From positions 17,546,001 through 17,610,000 of the forward strand of contig OZ017797.1 of NCBI GenBank assembly GCA_963969395.1: a stretch of 64,000 bases of DNA, written 5' to 3'. The notes beneath the pieces were generated by a model that saw only the letters and a program-made list of their open reading frames with translations, had not been told where the DNA came from and did not search any database. The position numbers and the translations under genes were made by a program. Source of the stretch: Pseudoscleropodium purum (lineage: Eukaryota; Streptophyta; Bryopsida; Hypnales; Brachytheciaceae). How positions within the stretch are numbered: position 1 is the first letter of the stretch; each line of letters begins with the position of its first letter. Below are positions 10,303-23,290 of this stretch, piece by piece.

Positions 10303-13300
10303 TTGCTCATCCGCTCTTGTCAATGTCCGAATTCGTTTGGAAATTGGAGTGGTCGGAACTGCAGCCGGCATTCATTCCAAGGTGTGGGTGTGCAGGCGAA
10401 GAATGAGCAGGCCCCGAGTAGAAATGAAGAGGAGGATGTGCGTTCTGGGGGATGGAATGCGGAGAGTGCGCTGGCCGGCATGGCTTCACCGATGCAGGCG
10501 TTGCGAGAGCTCCTCTTCTATGATGTATGCGACGGAGGCTGCGTCTCTGAGTTTACAGGTAACTTCTTCTGCTTTTTTTAGGGTATAGGGTTTAGGGGTT
10601 AAGATTTCTCTAGGAGTTTATGTATGCACCGTGTTTTTGAACTCTGAAATGTTTGGTGTAGTGGCTAATGTGCAGTGTCTTCCTTTAATTGTCGCAGTGG
10701 CCCACAGGACTTTTATTGTTTGGACCACCTGGTACGGGTAAGGTGTGCATTTTTCTTCTCCGCTCGTTCATGTTCTAGTTAAGAAGTTCAATCCTTTGAC
10801 TGTTGATGTCCATTTGTTTCTCTTTATGTAGTTTTTTGGTGAGTCTTCGTCTCATTAGGTCACGTTTTCAGCTGCAGACAAGCGTGGTGCATGCCGCAGC
10901 GCGAGGGTGCAATGCTCATTTTACATCTCTCAGGTTCTTCTCTAATCCTCCTCTCCAGACGTCCTAATTAACAGTAGGGACAATATGTGTACATGTGTCA
11001 GTATTATGTATTTGTACTGTATTGGTTCTCAGGGTTCTGTGTACATTTGAAAATGGGCGCAGTGGAGCTTGTGTTCATAAAGCGTATGCTGGAGAGAGCG
11101 AGAAGGTTTTGCGGGAAGCTTTCCATGCAGCGACTTCCGAAGCAGCTACCGGTAGACCAGCTATAATTTGCATTGATGAAGTTGACACGATGTGTCCTCC
11201 TCGGGACTCCAGGTAGACGATGTCTTTCTCAACGATGCAGAATTGCAGATGTATCCCATCCTTTTGGAGCTCTGCACCTTCTTGATTACCCTCGTGTATT
11301 TTTTAAAATAGAGGTCACTGAGAATAACCCTGGGGAACCCTTTTTCTTTCTTGGATAGTCCCGAAGCGGGATGGCTTGCACTGGAGCTGAAGGTGGGATA
11401 GGTCTTCTATTCATCTGGTCTAGAGGGTAGAATCCCTTTTTTATTTTTGAATTGCGTCCTCCGAATCCTGTATTGTACAAACTAACTGTGTCCCGCATAT
11501 CGTGATGTCCGCTGGATACTAAACAAGTCAAGTGATGCATTGGGTGCCTTTCGCAGGCGGCAACAAGAAACACGATTGGTGGCTCAACTTTTGACTTTGA
11601 TGGATAGTATTGGAAACTCAAGAGTCACTTTGAGCAGTTCCTCTAGAGTAATTGTCGTTGCTGCAACCAATCGGTAAGCATGGGTACTAGATAGAGTAAT
11701 TGAGAGTAATTGTGTATCCTTTACATGATGGGGATCGGTTGAGACTTGATGGCTATGCGCACATGTAACTGATCTCGCTTTCTGCTGTTTTAGGTTGCAA
11801 TACTCACCTTGTGCTTATCTTGTTTTGGGAAATTATTACTGATAAGGGTGGACAGTTAATGCTTCTTACTCCGCGAAGATCATCATGTTACATCTGGAAG
11901 CGCTGCTTGTAAAGAACTAGGTAGACCAGTCAAGGCTTTTGCAGTAATGGCGGAGAAGAGAAGGAAGGGAATCTTTGTGATTTGTTATTGTACGTTCAGA
12001 TTCAGACTTGAGCTATGACTGTCTTGTAAATGTGTTCCAGATCCACTCCTGGAAGTTCTCTCTCGACAAAACTATGGATCTTGCTGCTGTGGCCAAAATG
12101 TGCTATGGCTATGTTGGTGCCGACCTTCAAGCCTTGTGACGTGAAGCCGCCCTGTCGGTGCTCTCTCATGATGAGGGAGTGAGGCTAGTAGAAATGAAGG
12201 ACTTCGAAGGGACACAGAAAGCGAATGATTTGTTTGTCCGTGACATGTACAGAAAAGATTACAGCAGACTGTGGAGTGGCCAATCAAGCATGCTAATGCG
12301 CATGTAAGACTTGGAATCAGGCCTGCACGAGGCGTTCTTTTTCATGATCCACCTGATTGTTGCAAAACTACCCTTGCCAAAGCCGCTGCTCATTCTTCTC
12401 AAGCAATTCTCTTTTCTCTCAGGTTAGAACTTTCTAATAATCTCTTATTTTTCTTTACAGTTATAACTTGTTTATGTGTGAATTGTGTGTACCTCATTTG
12501 ATTGAGAGTAGTGAATGCAGCGTTCACCTTAGAGAGTCTAAAGAAGCATGTGCGCACCTTAGGAGAGTCCAAGTATGCTTTTGAGTGTGTTTTTTAATAT
12601 TAGATTGCCTTCGATTTGTTGGATCTTGCTGGATAATTGAAAGACGATTCCAGCACATCATTGCATGATTGTTGGGACCCCATGAGAATTAATTATGAAT
12701 TTTTCAAAGTGTGTTTCGTTTTAATTTGTTTTGGCTTCGTGCTTTTCTACAATTTGAGGAGCGTCTGTGTCGTGATACACGATCAGACTTTCTGGATGCC
12801 AGCCTTGTTGATATTGTTTTTTGTATGAAACCCTTGGATTTATGGCAGTCCTCATTGGGTAGCTGTTATTCTAGTGTTACAATACTTGATTTCTCAGTGG
12901 TGCAGATTTGTACTCTATGTACATTGGCGAACGTGAATCATTGCTACGTGACACCTTTCGACAAACCCGATTAGCAGCTCCTAGTATTATATTCTTTGGT
13001 GAAGCTGATGCGGTTTTGACAAACCCGACTAGCAGCTCCTAGTATTATAGTCTTTGATGAAGCTGATGCGGTTGCTTCCAGAAGGGTATACACAGTACCA
13101 GTTGCCTTTTTACTTGTTTGTATGTTTGTTGGTTTGTTTCTAGTAGAATATCATGATTATTGACAGTATATTGCGTATTTTCTTTATTATCCTGAAACTG
13201 AATTCTGTGTTTGTGGTTTTAGCTCATTTTTTTCCGCATTTGCTGTTGCTAACATTATGGTAATAATGACAGGGGGTAGGCTAAAATGGAAGCTCTAGAG

Positions 13301-14506
13301 GTGAGAGTGATACTTCAGTTGGGGAAAAGTTACTCTCCACTCTGCTCACAGAGATCGATGGGCTTGAACTTGCCCAGGTAACTCATCGCATTTCATTATA
13401 AGAATAAACACTTCCTACTGCAGTTGGTAAGATATCCGCACTTGAGTAAGCGTGAGCATGACTCTTGCTTTTAAACTAAATTGATCTTTGTTGCGTCTTT
13501 TTTAAGGAATTGAAAGAAGACTAGCAAAAATACACGTGAGCTATTTGGGGATGGTGGGGGTGGGGGTGACAATATATGAATAAACTGAGGATTTTGAAAG
13601 TTTGAATATTGGTGTCCCTAAAATCGATCCGACACTCATTTTCAGAGCATGTAATGAATACCTATGTTTTAGGCAAAATTCTCTAGAGTTTGCTTTTGGG
13701 TAATGGTCTCCATCCGGTGTACTTACCTTACATATGTATTTTGGTACCAATCTTATCGCTCATGTGCTGTGTGTCAGGGAGTGCTTGTTCTAGCAGCTAC
13801 CAACCGTCTGCAGGCCATCGATGCCGCTTTGATACAACCAGGACACTTAGATTCAGTAAGTTTGATGTAGTGATTAACCCAGTTTCATACAATGAAGGCT
13901 TTTGAAATTCAATGATGAGCCACTTTTAAAATATATATGTAGGAGTGATTTTGGGGAGATCAGTATAGATTGTGGAGAAATCTTTGGGTACAAGAGCCAA
14001 ATCTGGTGAGATCAAATTTCAATGTGGACTGTTATAAGTGATAACTAGTAGACAGCTTCATTTTCATTCAAGGATCTGAGACCGTAGAGATGTAGGCAAG
14101 TCATGCTTACACGCAACTTGCTAATCGAAGGCCATCCAAGTATATTGGAAGAAATTAGTTGCCGCAGGGTAAGAGGGGTCAGTGAAGGAAATGGGAACAG
14201 GTCCCTAAAGATTTTAGTATCCTATGTTTCCTGAGTAACATGATCAGATCTTTTGACCTAAATTATCCAATTTGATTGCAGGTGCTCTATGTTCCACCTT
14301 TAGACAAAGAGAGTAGAGAGTAGGTTGGAGATCTTACGTGTTCACACGAGACGAAACACACTTGCAGATGACTTTGACTTGGAGATCCTCGCGGACGGTA
14401 CTGAGTACTGACTGTTTCACTGGAGCAGAACTTGCTGGTTTGTGTAGGGAGGCAGTAATGGCTGTCTCGAGAGAGCTTAGCATGTGCTTTGTAGCCGCCA
14501 TTTGAC
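10303..14506 (+). pseudogene. CDC48B: CDC48B-type AAA ATPase pseudogene, introns retained
   Basis: Two AAA modules are recognisable across GT..AG introns. First module: exon to 10558 (ALRELL...EAASLSLQ); 10698-10742 with Walker A GPPGTGK; 10878-10933; 11033-11212 with AGESEKVLREAF and Walker B IICIDEVD; 11557-11673 ending VIVVAATNR; 12041 onward with GYVGADLQAL. Second module: 12259-12422 (EWPIKHA...KTTLAKAAAH); 12906-13086; 13273-13377 (GEKLLSTLLTEIDGLE); 13778-13855 (GVLVLAATNR); 14282-14506 (FTGAELAGLCREA). The EWPIKH..KTTLAKAA block and LLSTLLTEMDGLE-like block point to plant CDC48B rather than canonical CDC48. Damage: TGA at 12137-12139 in the CREA motif, second Walker A changed to DPPDCCKT, TAA at 13282-13284, a 58-bp duplication at 12960-13075, a stop near 14321, and missing segments around 11674-12040 and 12220-12258. 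Retained introns argue against a processed copy. The N-terminal start is uncertain; conserved sequence begins near 10450. Confidence 0.9.
12960..13075 (+). repeat. 58-bp tandem duplication in the second Walker B exon
   Basis: The stretch beginning GACAAACCCGA at 12960 is repeated at 13018. The period is 58 bp, not a multiple of three, so it shifts the frame of the pseudogene. The copies differ at a few bases: copy 1 encodes FFGEAD, copy 2 VFDEAD with the canonical Walker B acid. The duplication therefore happened before or during decay, and copy 2 looks like the more faithful one. Confidence 0.85.
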
Positions 14507-16518
14507 AGTGCTAGAAACGGAACGAGGGCAAGTTTGACTCCTCTTCAGATTGCAAGCTATGCCAATTTCAAATCTAAGAAATAAAATCACTGCTAAATTC
14601 ACGAGTCAATCTCTAATGTAGAGTAAAGTTCCACTGTTATGAAACCAAACCTGTCTCCTGATACCAACAGCAACTCATTTTTATTTACAGTGAGATAGGA
14701 GGTCCATGTAGTGACCACGCTCTAAAAGCTTTCTCTTCTGTAGAGGTTCATATTGCTTCAATGTACCAATTGCATTCATCAATCTATCAACAATTAACAT
14801 ATGAAGGGGTAGACTCTTGTATTGTAGTGCACTATGTGATTTAAACTTCAAAATTCATAATTGACTCCAAGAAGATTCAACAAATATGAAAGGACTTGGG
14901 TTAAATGTCAATTCCAATTATCTTTTCAAGTAAAGTTTATTGAAAAATATTTCAAGAAGTCAAGATCCCCAAAATTTTGAATCTAAGTGATAATTGGTTG
15001 CTAGATTGGCCTTAGGACCTCTTTAAAATAATGGTTGTATAACCTTCTACTTTGGAAATTTGTTCCAAAATTGTGATTATATATAGAAACCCCTTCTACT
15101 ACTTATTATACATTCATTTACATTATTTCTTGAAACTAAAGATATAACAATCTTCCATAAACCAATGTTTCTTTTTGGGGAGATGTATTGTATACTTTGG
15201 TATTTTCTAGGAAGACTACAAAGATATGATTATTGTCTTTGTATTGAGTTTAGAATCAACACTAAAACCAAAAAATAAGATATTTATTTTTCTAAAATAT
15301 TCAAAGAAATGTGATAAAGAAATTTGTCTCTAGACATGTTCCAAACACAATCCAAGATTGCCACATGACATGGGCAATTATAAATTTCATACACAAGGTT
15401 TGAGACTACACAATTACTAAGGCTTGGAAGTTCTTGGTCTTTTGTCCTCAATCAAACTTTAGCCTTTTGCACCAATAATTTTGACAATTTCAATTAACTT
15501 TGATTTTTATAAGTTTGAGATTTGTTTTTTTTACCACATAAACATGCAAAAAAGGTTGAAAATATCAGTTGCTCCTTTAGTTGGAATGTGTTTTTTATGA
15601 AGACAAAAATATATTTGGAGGCACAAAGAAACTCCAATTAACATGAATTTTTATAAAACTCATAAAGTTTCAATAAAATTGTCGCACTTTTTATTGTGCA
15701 ATTTCTATAAAATCCTAAATATACAAAGTATTAGGTAGAAATAGTGCAATTCCACACATATTATCACTTAGTCAAGGTGAAAACCATTGAAAGAAGGTCC
15801 TAATCTCTTGTTTATTTGCATTGTACAAACTTGCTAGTCTTGAGGGTGACCAAGCATTCACTTTTGTTATAGGCATTAAGTGAAAATTTAGTAAGTTGTT
15901 TATAGCGGTTGGATTTGAAAGCACTATATATACACTTGATTCATATAAGTAACATGGTATGCAAATACAAGCAACATGGTATGTAAATACAAGCTTGTGT
16001 TGATTGACTTTGGAAATAGTGAGCTTATAACACTTGGAGGTGACTTTCATTTTCAAATCATTGCTTGCATCTTTTGTGATTCATAACTACACTCAGGGCT
16101 GCTTTACACCAAGAGGCCAACTCAATTTTTCTTGAAGCCAATTGCACCAAATTTCAACCACTTTTGGGCTAGAGGCCAGCCTCAACTACTCATTATAATA
16201 AGGTTAAAATGGAGGCCAATTCTTTCATATATAAAGGCCTTAAGGTTAAGAAGTTGGGCCAATTTAAAATACTAGAAGGGAAAGAGATGGGGGGTGAAAT
16301 TTTCTAGGCCACTTTATACCTAAAGGCCGATTGTACAAAATCCAATGGATCTAATTTTTCCAAAAAAAGATTCTTTTATTTGAAATTTGACATTGGCCCT
16401 TAGACCAAAAATTGGCCTCCCATTTTTGGTGCAGTTAATTCACTGAGTTCGAGCTGTATTAGATCATATCCTTTTTGAATGAATAATTTATTCCACCAAA
16501 TTGGCTCAACCTCTAGGT
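14507..16518. other. AT-rich intergenic stretch with a small tandem duplication
   Basis: No gene supported. At about 15951-15994 a 22-bp word (AACATGGTATGCAAATACAAGC) occurs twice in tandem with one change. Around 16100-16420 the word AGGCC or GGCCAA recurs irregularly, which may be an old degenerate repeat. Confidence 0.45.
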
Positions 16519-17444
16519 TTAACCCCTAAAAGACGAAGGTGCATTTTTTGGCAACATAACTTTTTTGGGCAAGTGCATGTGAGCGGAGATTTCTATTTTT
16601 TTGGCCCAAATTCTAATAGGAGATGTGGACAAGGGATATTTTTCATGTGCACAAATTTCAAGACGTTTGGAAATATGAGTTCAAAGTTATGGCTTAATAT
16701 GTAGTTTTTCTCAACTAAGGCAATTTAAGTAGATTTGAAATAATCACTTTTTTCAAAAATAAGAATTTGAAATTAATTCTCTAGATTTATATACATATAA
16801 AGCTTTGAATCATTCCATTTTGATCAATGAGTCAAAAGTTATAAGGTGTTTTAGTTTGCAGGTAGTCATCGATTCCCTACTCCAAAATAAACTTTGAAGT
16901 CCTTTATTGAACTCAATTTTCAATATTTTTGGAAAAGAATAAAATATTAGGTAAATATTGTTTATTATTAAATTACAACCATTAGGATTGGCATTTTTCA
17001 ATTCCATAACTAAATTATTAACAATTTAGTATTTTGATTCATTCTTTACTTCTTTCTACTTACTATTTTTTTCCTATATGGTGTACAATTTCAAATGATC
17101 TAAAAAATTTCAAGCCTTTAGCCAACTTGCTTTGAAGAATGAATCCAAATATTTTCAACCATTTTGGAATTTTTTTCATACAAATGTGACCTTGTGAAGT
17201 GCAATTGCCTAATTTTTTGTAAGGCCAAAAAATGGCTTTTTGGCAATTGAAACGCTAATATCTTGCAATCTACATAGTGGAAATTTCTGAAATTTTTTCC
17301 ACATCTTTTCAAATTATTATACTACAAGATACTATAGTTGGATGTGTCCAAAAATGTTTTTAAATTTTTTTTGGTATGTATCTTAAAAATGATAGTTTTT
17401 GAGCATTTTTGTTGAAGACATAGTCAAGGAACTTTAAGGGTTAA
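16519..17444. mobile_element. TTAA-flanked non-coding element A (926 bp)
   Basis: Begins TTAA-CCCCTAAA at 16519 and ends TTTAAGGG-TTAA at 17444 (one terminal G changed). It shares internal sequence with the copies at 50676-51255, 51474-52438, 55706-56368 (inverted) and 56724-58454. Shared blocks include CTACTCCAAAATAAAC, a stretch ending in TCAATATTTTT, ACTTACTATTTTTTTCCTAT and CTACAAGATACTATAG. No open reading frame of note, so non-autonomous. The TTAA duplication and CCC/GGG ends fit piggyBac-like (possibly Sola3-like) elements. Confidence 0.8.
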
Positions 17445-18041
17445 AGGGATTGGGATCAATTCAAACATTTGGTCCAATTAAAAATGAGGATTTTTGGCCT
17501 TCAATATAGTAAATTGGCCCAGCCTCCATATGTAAAGTGTCCCTTATATATGCATAATTGAAGTCAACTTCTACAACAAAAGATGGAAAAAAGACTTTGA
17601 AAAAAACATATACTTTATTATAATACATAAAAATATTGAAAACAATGCTATACATAGTTCTATACATCATTTTTTAATACAACAATCTCCTTTCCAAAAA
17701 GTGCCCTATCCACCTATAGTGCCATCGTCGCATTTACTTTCCCCTTTGAAAGTAACCAATTCTATTCAAGATGCAAAAAAAGACTGTGGATCTTTAATTT
17801 GCACTTCTTTTTGTGAATTGTATATGGACATTCCATTCTACAAACGCACATAATCGTTGCATTCAATTGAATGTATTTATTAGATGGGATATCATATCAT
17901 TGTTCCAATTCAGTCTCTTTCAAAAAAGTTAGTAACCTCTCTTTCCTAACTTGTTCCAAATTCCTCAAAGATTTAAAGTTATTTCTATTTTTAATCTACC
18001 CTAAACTCTTTTTTTTCTCTCCTTAGGACTGGAAGGGTTGC

Positions 18042-18686
18042 TTAACCTCTAAATGCTCAAGGCACCAAAATTTGGTGTTTGCAAAACTTTGAAGTTAAAA
18101 AAAACCTAATTAAAATGCTATTTTAAGTCAATTATATTTTTGAAAAATTCTTCTTGAAGTCTCGTTTTAGCATCAAAAATCTGATCTTGAAAATAAATGA
18201 TAGTGATTTTTCTATTCAAGGTTTTGTGCAAAGGTACCCATTGCAATCTTGACTTCCCATAGTGTTGAGAGCTCTTGTAAATGAGCCTCAAATATACTAG
18301 TACTTGAAGAAAAAATCACATTCAAAACTCATTTAAAAAAATTGTAGACTAGATTTTGAGAAGCCATAAATTGATTGGGGTTATTCATGTTAGGCCCTTA
18401 AACCTCATATATTTTTGGTCACCAACTTTTTAAGTTTGACTTGTGAAAAGTGAATTGAAAATTTTTCATAGTTTTAACACCCTCATGATCAAATGTTATA
18501 ATCTTCCAACTTATAAGTGATATTGTTGTGTTTTTTCTTCCTATGTGATCTCTAACATGTCTAGTTAAAATTTATACAGCTACAATTCAAAAATAGTTGT
18601 TGCAATTTATCAAAATGTTGGCTTTTTGTTCAATTTAGAGCAAATTTCTCGAGGCTCAAAACAGGCCTTGGGCATTTAGGGGTTAA
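18042..18686. mobile_element. TTAA-flanked non-coding element F (645 bp)
   Basis: Left end TTAACCTCTAAATGCTCAAG (18042-18061) matches the reverse complement of the right end around CTTGGGCATTTAGGGGTTAA (18667-18686) with few mismatches over 22 bp. TTAA lies at both ends. Its termini (CTAAATGCCCAAG) are closer to those of the nested element at 57176 than to element A, so this is a second subfamily. Internal sequence is AT-rich with no ORF. Confidence 0.75.
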
Positions 18687-19919
18687 TAATTATTAGGCAT
18701 GGCTAACTGAAATTGCAATTCTTTCATGAGACAACTTTTCCGAGTTCTCAGGGTCATCTAGAAATAAGTTGGTGTAACTTACATTCTCCAAGAACAAAAT
18801 CTTCTTCGTCTGCCACCCACTGCTGCACCCATAAAACAGCATTAAGTTATTGTGGCTAGCTCTGTTACACAGATAATATGCATCCCATCACATATGGAAT
18901 GTCTACAGTAGCTGATCATATTGGATCTCCCAACCACATATCGTGGGAGTTTCTGGTAGTATCCAACATATCATGAGTAATGCAATAAAAGTTATATAAT
19001 ACAGCATATGAACCAGCAATCTCAAAACTGGCTAAATTTGGCTCGGTTTCTGCTTAACTTTTCATGCCCTTGGTGTAAATTCAAAAAAAAAATCTTTCAA
19101 AAATGAACATTTGGCTAATTACCCTGAACCCATTCCGAGATCATTGATATGAACATCCTTTCCATCATTTTGGTTGAGCTGAATTGACCCCTGGCTTATC
19201 CTCCCAAAGTCCCCGGCTGTTTTTCTTGGGGGGTATGTTATAAAAAAAAAAGCCCCCCTATTTTGTGCTCGAGTAATGTATTTTCTACACCAATACTAAC
19301 TAACTTGGGGCCTATTTTGATTGCAGGTATGAATTCAAAATTTCATCATCCATGACTACATTTACAAAAGTCACTACAATATTTGTCTTCATTTTGCTAG
19401 CTACTGAAGCTAGAGTTGTCCCGGACGTTCATTTTTTGGAAAATCATATCCAAAAAGTGGACATCTAAACATCCTGGGTCCATGGACGTTGCAAACACTG
19501 TCTAGTCGCCGTCTATCAGTCGAGTGGTCGAGCGGACGGGTGGAAGGTCACGTACTTCTGTTTACTGGACTTACTAGTTTAACAATTAACATTCATAAAT
19601 TTTCATTTTGTTGCAAGGCTAGTAGATTACTTTATGAGGTTACTCAGTTGTGTCTTTTAAATAATTATCTTGTTGAATACGTTGAAAATTCTTAACAAGA
19701 AAATACACAATGAAGATTTTTTGAATTTCACTTTGAACAAAAAGTCAAAAACTAATAAACTTAATAGTTTCATTACATTTTTTAAGATAAAAAGTTAAAC
19801 TTGTAAAAGAGAGCAATGCTTGCAAAATGTAGTTTTTTTTTGTCTCCTCAACTCATTGAATCATAAGCATTGGAACACCTTGTTTTTGTACTACCCTCAG
19901 TTCAAACCTCTACTACAAT
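18687..19919. other. Intergenic, repeat fragments
   Basis: No gene supported. 19319-19343 carries, in reverse, a 'gattgca..tatgaattcaaaattt' word also found at 31230, 31407 and 41213. A short G6/C6 hairpin (about 19218-19259, GGGGGG..CCCCCC around a poly-A loop) is visible. A GC-richer patch at 19425-19560 has no recognised function. Confidence 0.4.
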
Positions 19920-22900
19920 TGAATTTCTAAGGGTGGTAATCAATATCTCCTTTCATTTTTGCCCCACTACTATAGTCTTTTAATGTCCCTCCATCGTCTT
20001 CAACATCAAACATGTTATCTTCATCATCTGATGAAGGTAATTGACTTCCCCCTTCTTTTTTTTTCACTTTCCTAGATATAGAAGCTCTCATTGACTTGCC
20101 CGTCTTCATCTCCTTCTTTGTTTGTATCAAAGTTTTCTCTATGCATCCTTGAAGACAATCAACCACTTTTCATTTCTTCGGAGGAAGTATCATAGTACAT
20201 TGACGTTTATCAAGGGGAGGTCTTCCTACATGTGCTTTCTTCCTTGGGGAGATAGTAAACGACTCCATCACTCATTTGCTCTTATCTTTAACAAATTCCT
20301 CAAGCATTGCTGTTCTTGTCTATCGCCCCTCATTGTTTCATGCCTTTATTCCATTCACAAATTGCAATTTAGGGTTCAATGGCTTCATAGAAGATTGTGG
20401 TGGGCAACCCTATGTTTTCTTCCATACTACATCCAATGTCTCATTGTCATCGTTAGTGTTGCTTGAAGAAATGTTGGAAGCCTGCATTTGAGATTGCAAA
20501 CTTTTTGAATCCAACAAAGTGGTACTCTTGGTGTTGAATAGTGTGCGTGGGGTTGTTGGACGATTGCTACGTGGTAGGCATTGCAAACTTGACATGCTTT
20601 CTTTCATGCCTTGGCCATTGTAGAGCAGGTTTAGGCTTCCACATTCTATCAACTCTAAAACTACATTGTTTACTGTTAGTTGCACGATAGGGTCTAGGGT
20701 ACTAGGTTCCCCACTACTCTTGCTCGCCAATATGCCTTCAAACTCCAAGGTTGTCTTGTCCACATTCATTTCCTCTTGGTCATTCAATTCATCATTCCTT
20801 TTTGAATGAGCCACTACCACAAATGGAGACTTTTCACTTCCAAACAATCACCTCCTTGGGAAGTACCACCATTTGCAATCGTAATCCCAATTTTAGTTGT
20901 TGTTCAAACATTTATATCATCTTTGTTTGCCAAAATTGATTTGTTATTGAGAAGGCGGCTTCTGTCTAAAAATCTTGCTATATGAAGTACATCTTTGTTA
21001 GTTCCACAATGACCTTCATCAAGAAGAAAGGCATATTCATCAAAGTTATTGTTTCCCACATCATTATTGTGCATATTCAATGTGTCACCATCGCCATTGT
21101 ACATGTCTTCATTCATATCCTCTTTTTCGTCAGATACAAGGTCATCATCACTTGTTTCTTGTCCATCTTGTAACTACTCTTTGTCTTCACCTTGTTTGTC
21201 ATTTTTGTCAATGACAACATATTCTTCCTCTTCATCGTCATCACTGCTCTTGTCGTCCCCAATAGGCCCTTCGGATTCCTTCAACTCCACATTCTCACGG
21301 TACCACTTCTTCTCATCTTTATCCTTTGATCTAGCCAAGACTCTCGAATTCATGTACACATACACCAAATCCATCACTCTCTTTGTTTTTAACTTGTTTC
21401 AAGATTTGTTGTGAACAAAAGGAATAGCTACTCCAATTTCATTCACATGAAGATGAAGATACGTTAGCCCAATATTCTCCTTGCAATTGGAGCAATGAGC
21501 TTCCCGCACATGCCTTCAAAATCCCACCAAGCATGCGCTGATAATTTCAAGTCACTTGGATCCAATATGTTATGGAAAGGAGGCTCCCTATGTCAAAAAG
21601 CCATGAATTCTTTCACAACATCTATGTATTCCTCAAATTTACATATTCGCATGAGAACATGCTTGCATGCATCGATTGCATGACTATTGTTAGCTAAATC
21701 TTTATCGTGAAGAAGGTAGGGGTTTAAAAGAGCTCCATCATATTAGAGATCAACCTCCACCATTTCCCATTGAACTTGGAATGCCCTCTTCAGTGGTTTG
21801 GTTAGTATGGGGCCTAATTGAAAAGGCAAATTTTCTAAATCCACCACATGTTTTTGTATTTTCCTCATAATATGGGGAACTTTGCCTATGCATGGTGTCT
21901 TTGCATCTAGATCACGTAGGCCATACACAATGAGGCCCACCAACTGAACAAAAATAGTGTATTGCTTCCAGAATTGGGCATCTTTTATTATCCTCTTCAC
22001 ATGCGAAGCCTTTTTTTTTCCTTTTTTTTTCTTATCTGTCAAGGTCCTTGCATATGCTTTCCAATGCGGGTCAATCACACTTTGTTTTAGTGCTCCCTTC
22101 ACCTTCTCCAAGTGCTCCAACGCAATGAAATTCGAGGCAAATCTTGTTTCTCCCAGCATCAACAAACTCAGTTCTTTTTTGTAACTACAAAATATTACAA
22201 GTGGCATGTGCCACTTTTTAAAAAATGTAAGAATTGAACAAGCTTGTAGCACTATATCCAATACCCAATCTTCTTTTCTCCAATCTTTGAGTAACAAATT
22301 CAAGGCATGGATCACGCAACCTTGATAAAAAAAAAATGTGCAGATATTTCTCTATTATAATTTTGCACGCTTTAGGGTTCACAGGAGCATTGTTTGTTGT
22401 TATTTGCACCACATTCTGCGGCCCTACCTTTTATATGAATTCGTCCAAAATAGATGCCAAGTACTCTACAGTTTTTCAAATCCACTTGTGTCCACTAATC
22501 CCAAGAATTGCTCTCCTATAGAAGATATGAGCATCACATTCACTAACGGTTGATTCATAACTGAGCTCCATCCATCAATAGACAATGTTGCTCCAAACTT
22601 TTTGATACTATCTTTGGTCCTCTTATACAACTTCACCTCAATGTCTACCTTTGCTTGGTCTAACAATTTTGTTCGTAAAACAAGGTACAATAGAGGGTTG
22701 GCCTTTTGAACTCTGCCATTTTCTTCGCTACTTCTTTGAATACTTCACTTCAGGCTACCGCGAATGGTATATTTGCCAAATAGAAAAAATGAGCCTACAA
22801 CATATTCAAATTTTGTCTACCAACTTCTTCAAAACCATCTACTAGTTGGCATTGTCTCCCAAGGCCTAGTGATGGAAGAGGGTGGAGTTCCATGTTGGCT

Positions 22901-23290
22901 TGATGTTTTTGTACTTTGGTTTATCCCTGAAGCTGAACAAACTATTTGTCTTGGTGTTGTGCACGAGTCTTCTTGTGCTAAACATTCAGAGTCCCTTCCA
23001 TTCGGCATGTTGCTTATGAATTGTAAGATTTTTACCATCTACATTCTTAATATTTGATCGTTGTGGGAACAATCCATCACAACAGACAAAAAGAGTTCGT
23101 ACTGCAAATGACAATTTTGTACATAGGCTTACTCCTTTTTCAATAAACACTATTCTTCCCTTCATATCCCAAGTGGCTCAACATGCGGCACTTTTTATTT
23201 GCAAATTGCAAGTTACATGCCTTGCACTTCACTTTAGTACATGATGGATCAATACACCAACCTGAGTAATCCTTATTTATTGTAAGAAGC
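19920..23290 (-). pseudogene. hAT-superfamily transposase pseudogene (BED / DUF659 / dimerisation)
   Basis: Read on the minus strand: 23290-23150 encodes a BED-like zinc finger (KCKACNLQFANKKCRMLSHL). 22690-22218 encodes a DUF659-like segment (LRTKLLDQA, ATLSIDGWSS, then VQITTNNAPVNPKACKIIIE). 22315-21743 encodes the RNase H-like core (HALNLLLKDW...GETRFASNFIALEHLEKVK). 21740-21330 encodes a degraded C-terminal dimerisation region (AWWDFEGMCGKLIAPIARRI...DLVYVYMNSRVL). 21330-20410 encodes an acidic, Asp/Glu/Asn-rich tail typical of plant hAT proteins. Stops and frameshifts break it into at least six pieces, so it is inactive. I did not identify terminal inverted repeats or an 8-bp target duplication. 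Confidence 0.8.

Noticed and set aside
10583..10600. TTTAGGGGTTAA resembling a TTAA-element end inside an intron of the CDC48B pseudogene
   Set aside because: The intron is only 139 bp, there is no partner end and no element sequence; the preceding TAGGGTTTAGGG suggests a telomere-like box instead.
20122..20466. 114-codon forward open frame
   Set aside because: Antisense shadow of the hAT C-terminal region, with no domain of its own.
21049..21414. 121-codon forward open frame rich in serine
   Set aside because: Antisense to the acidic Asp/Glu tail of the hAT remnant, which gives Ser/Leu runs on the other strand.
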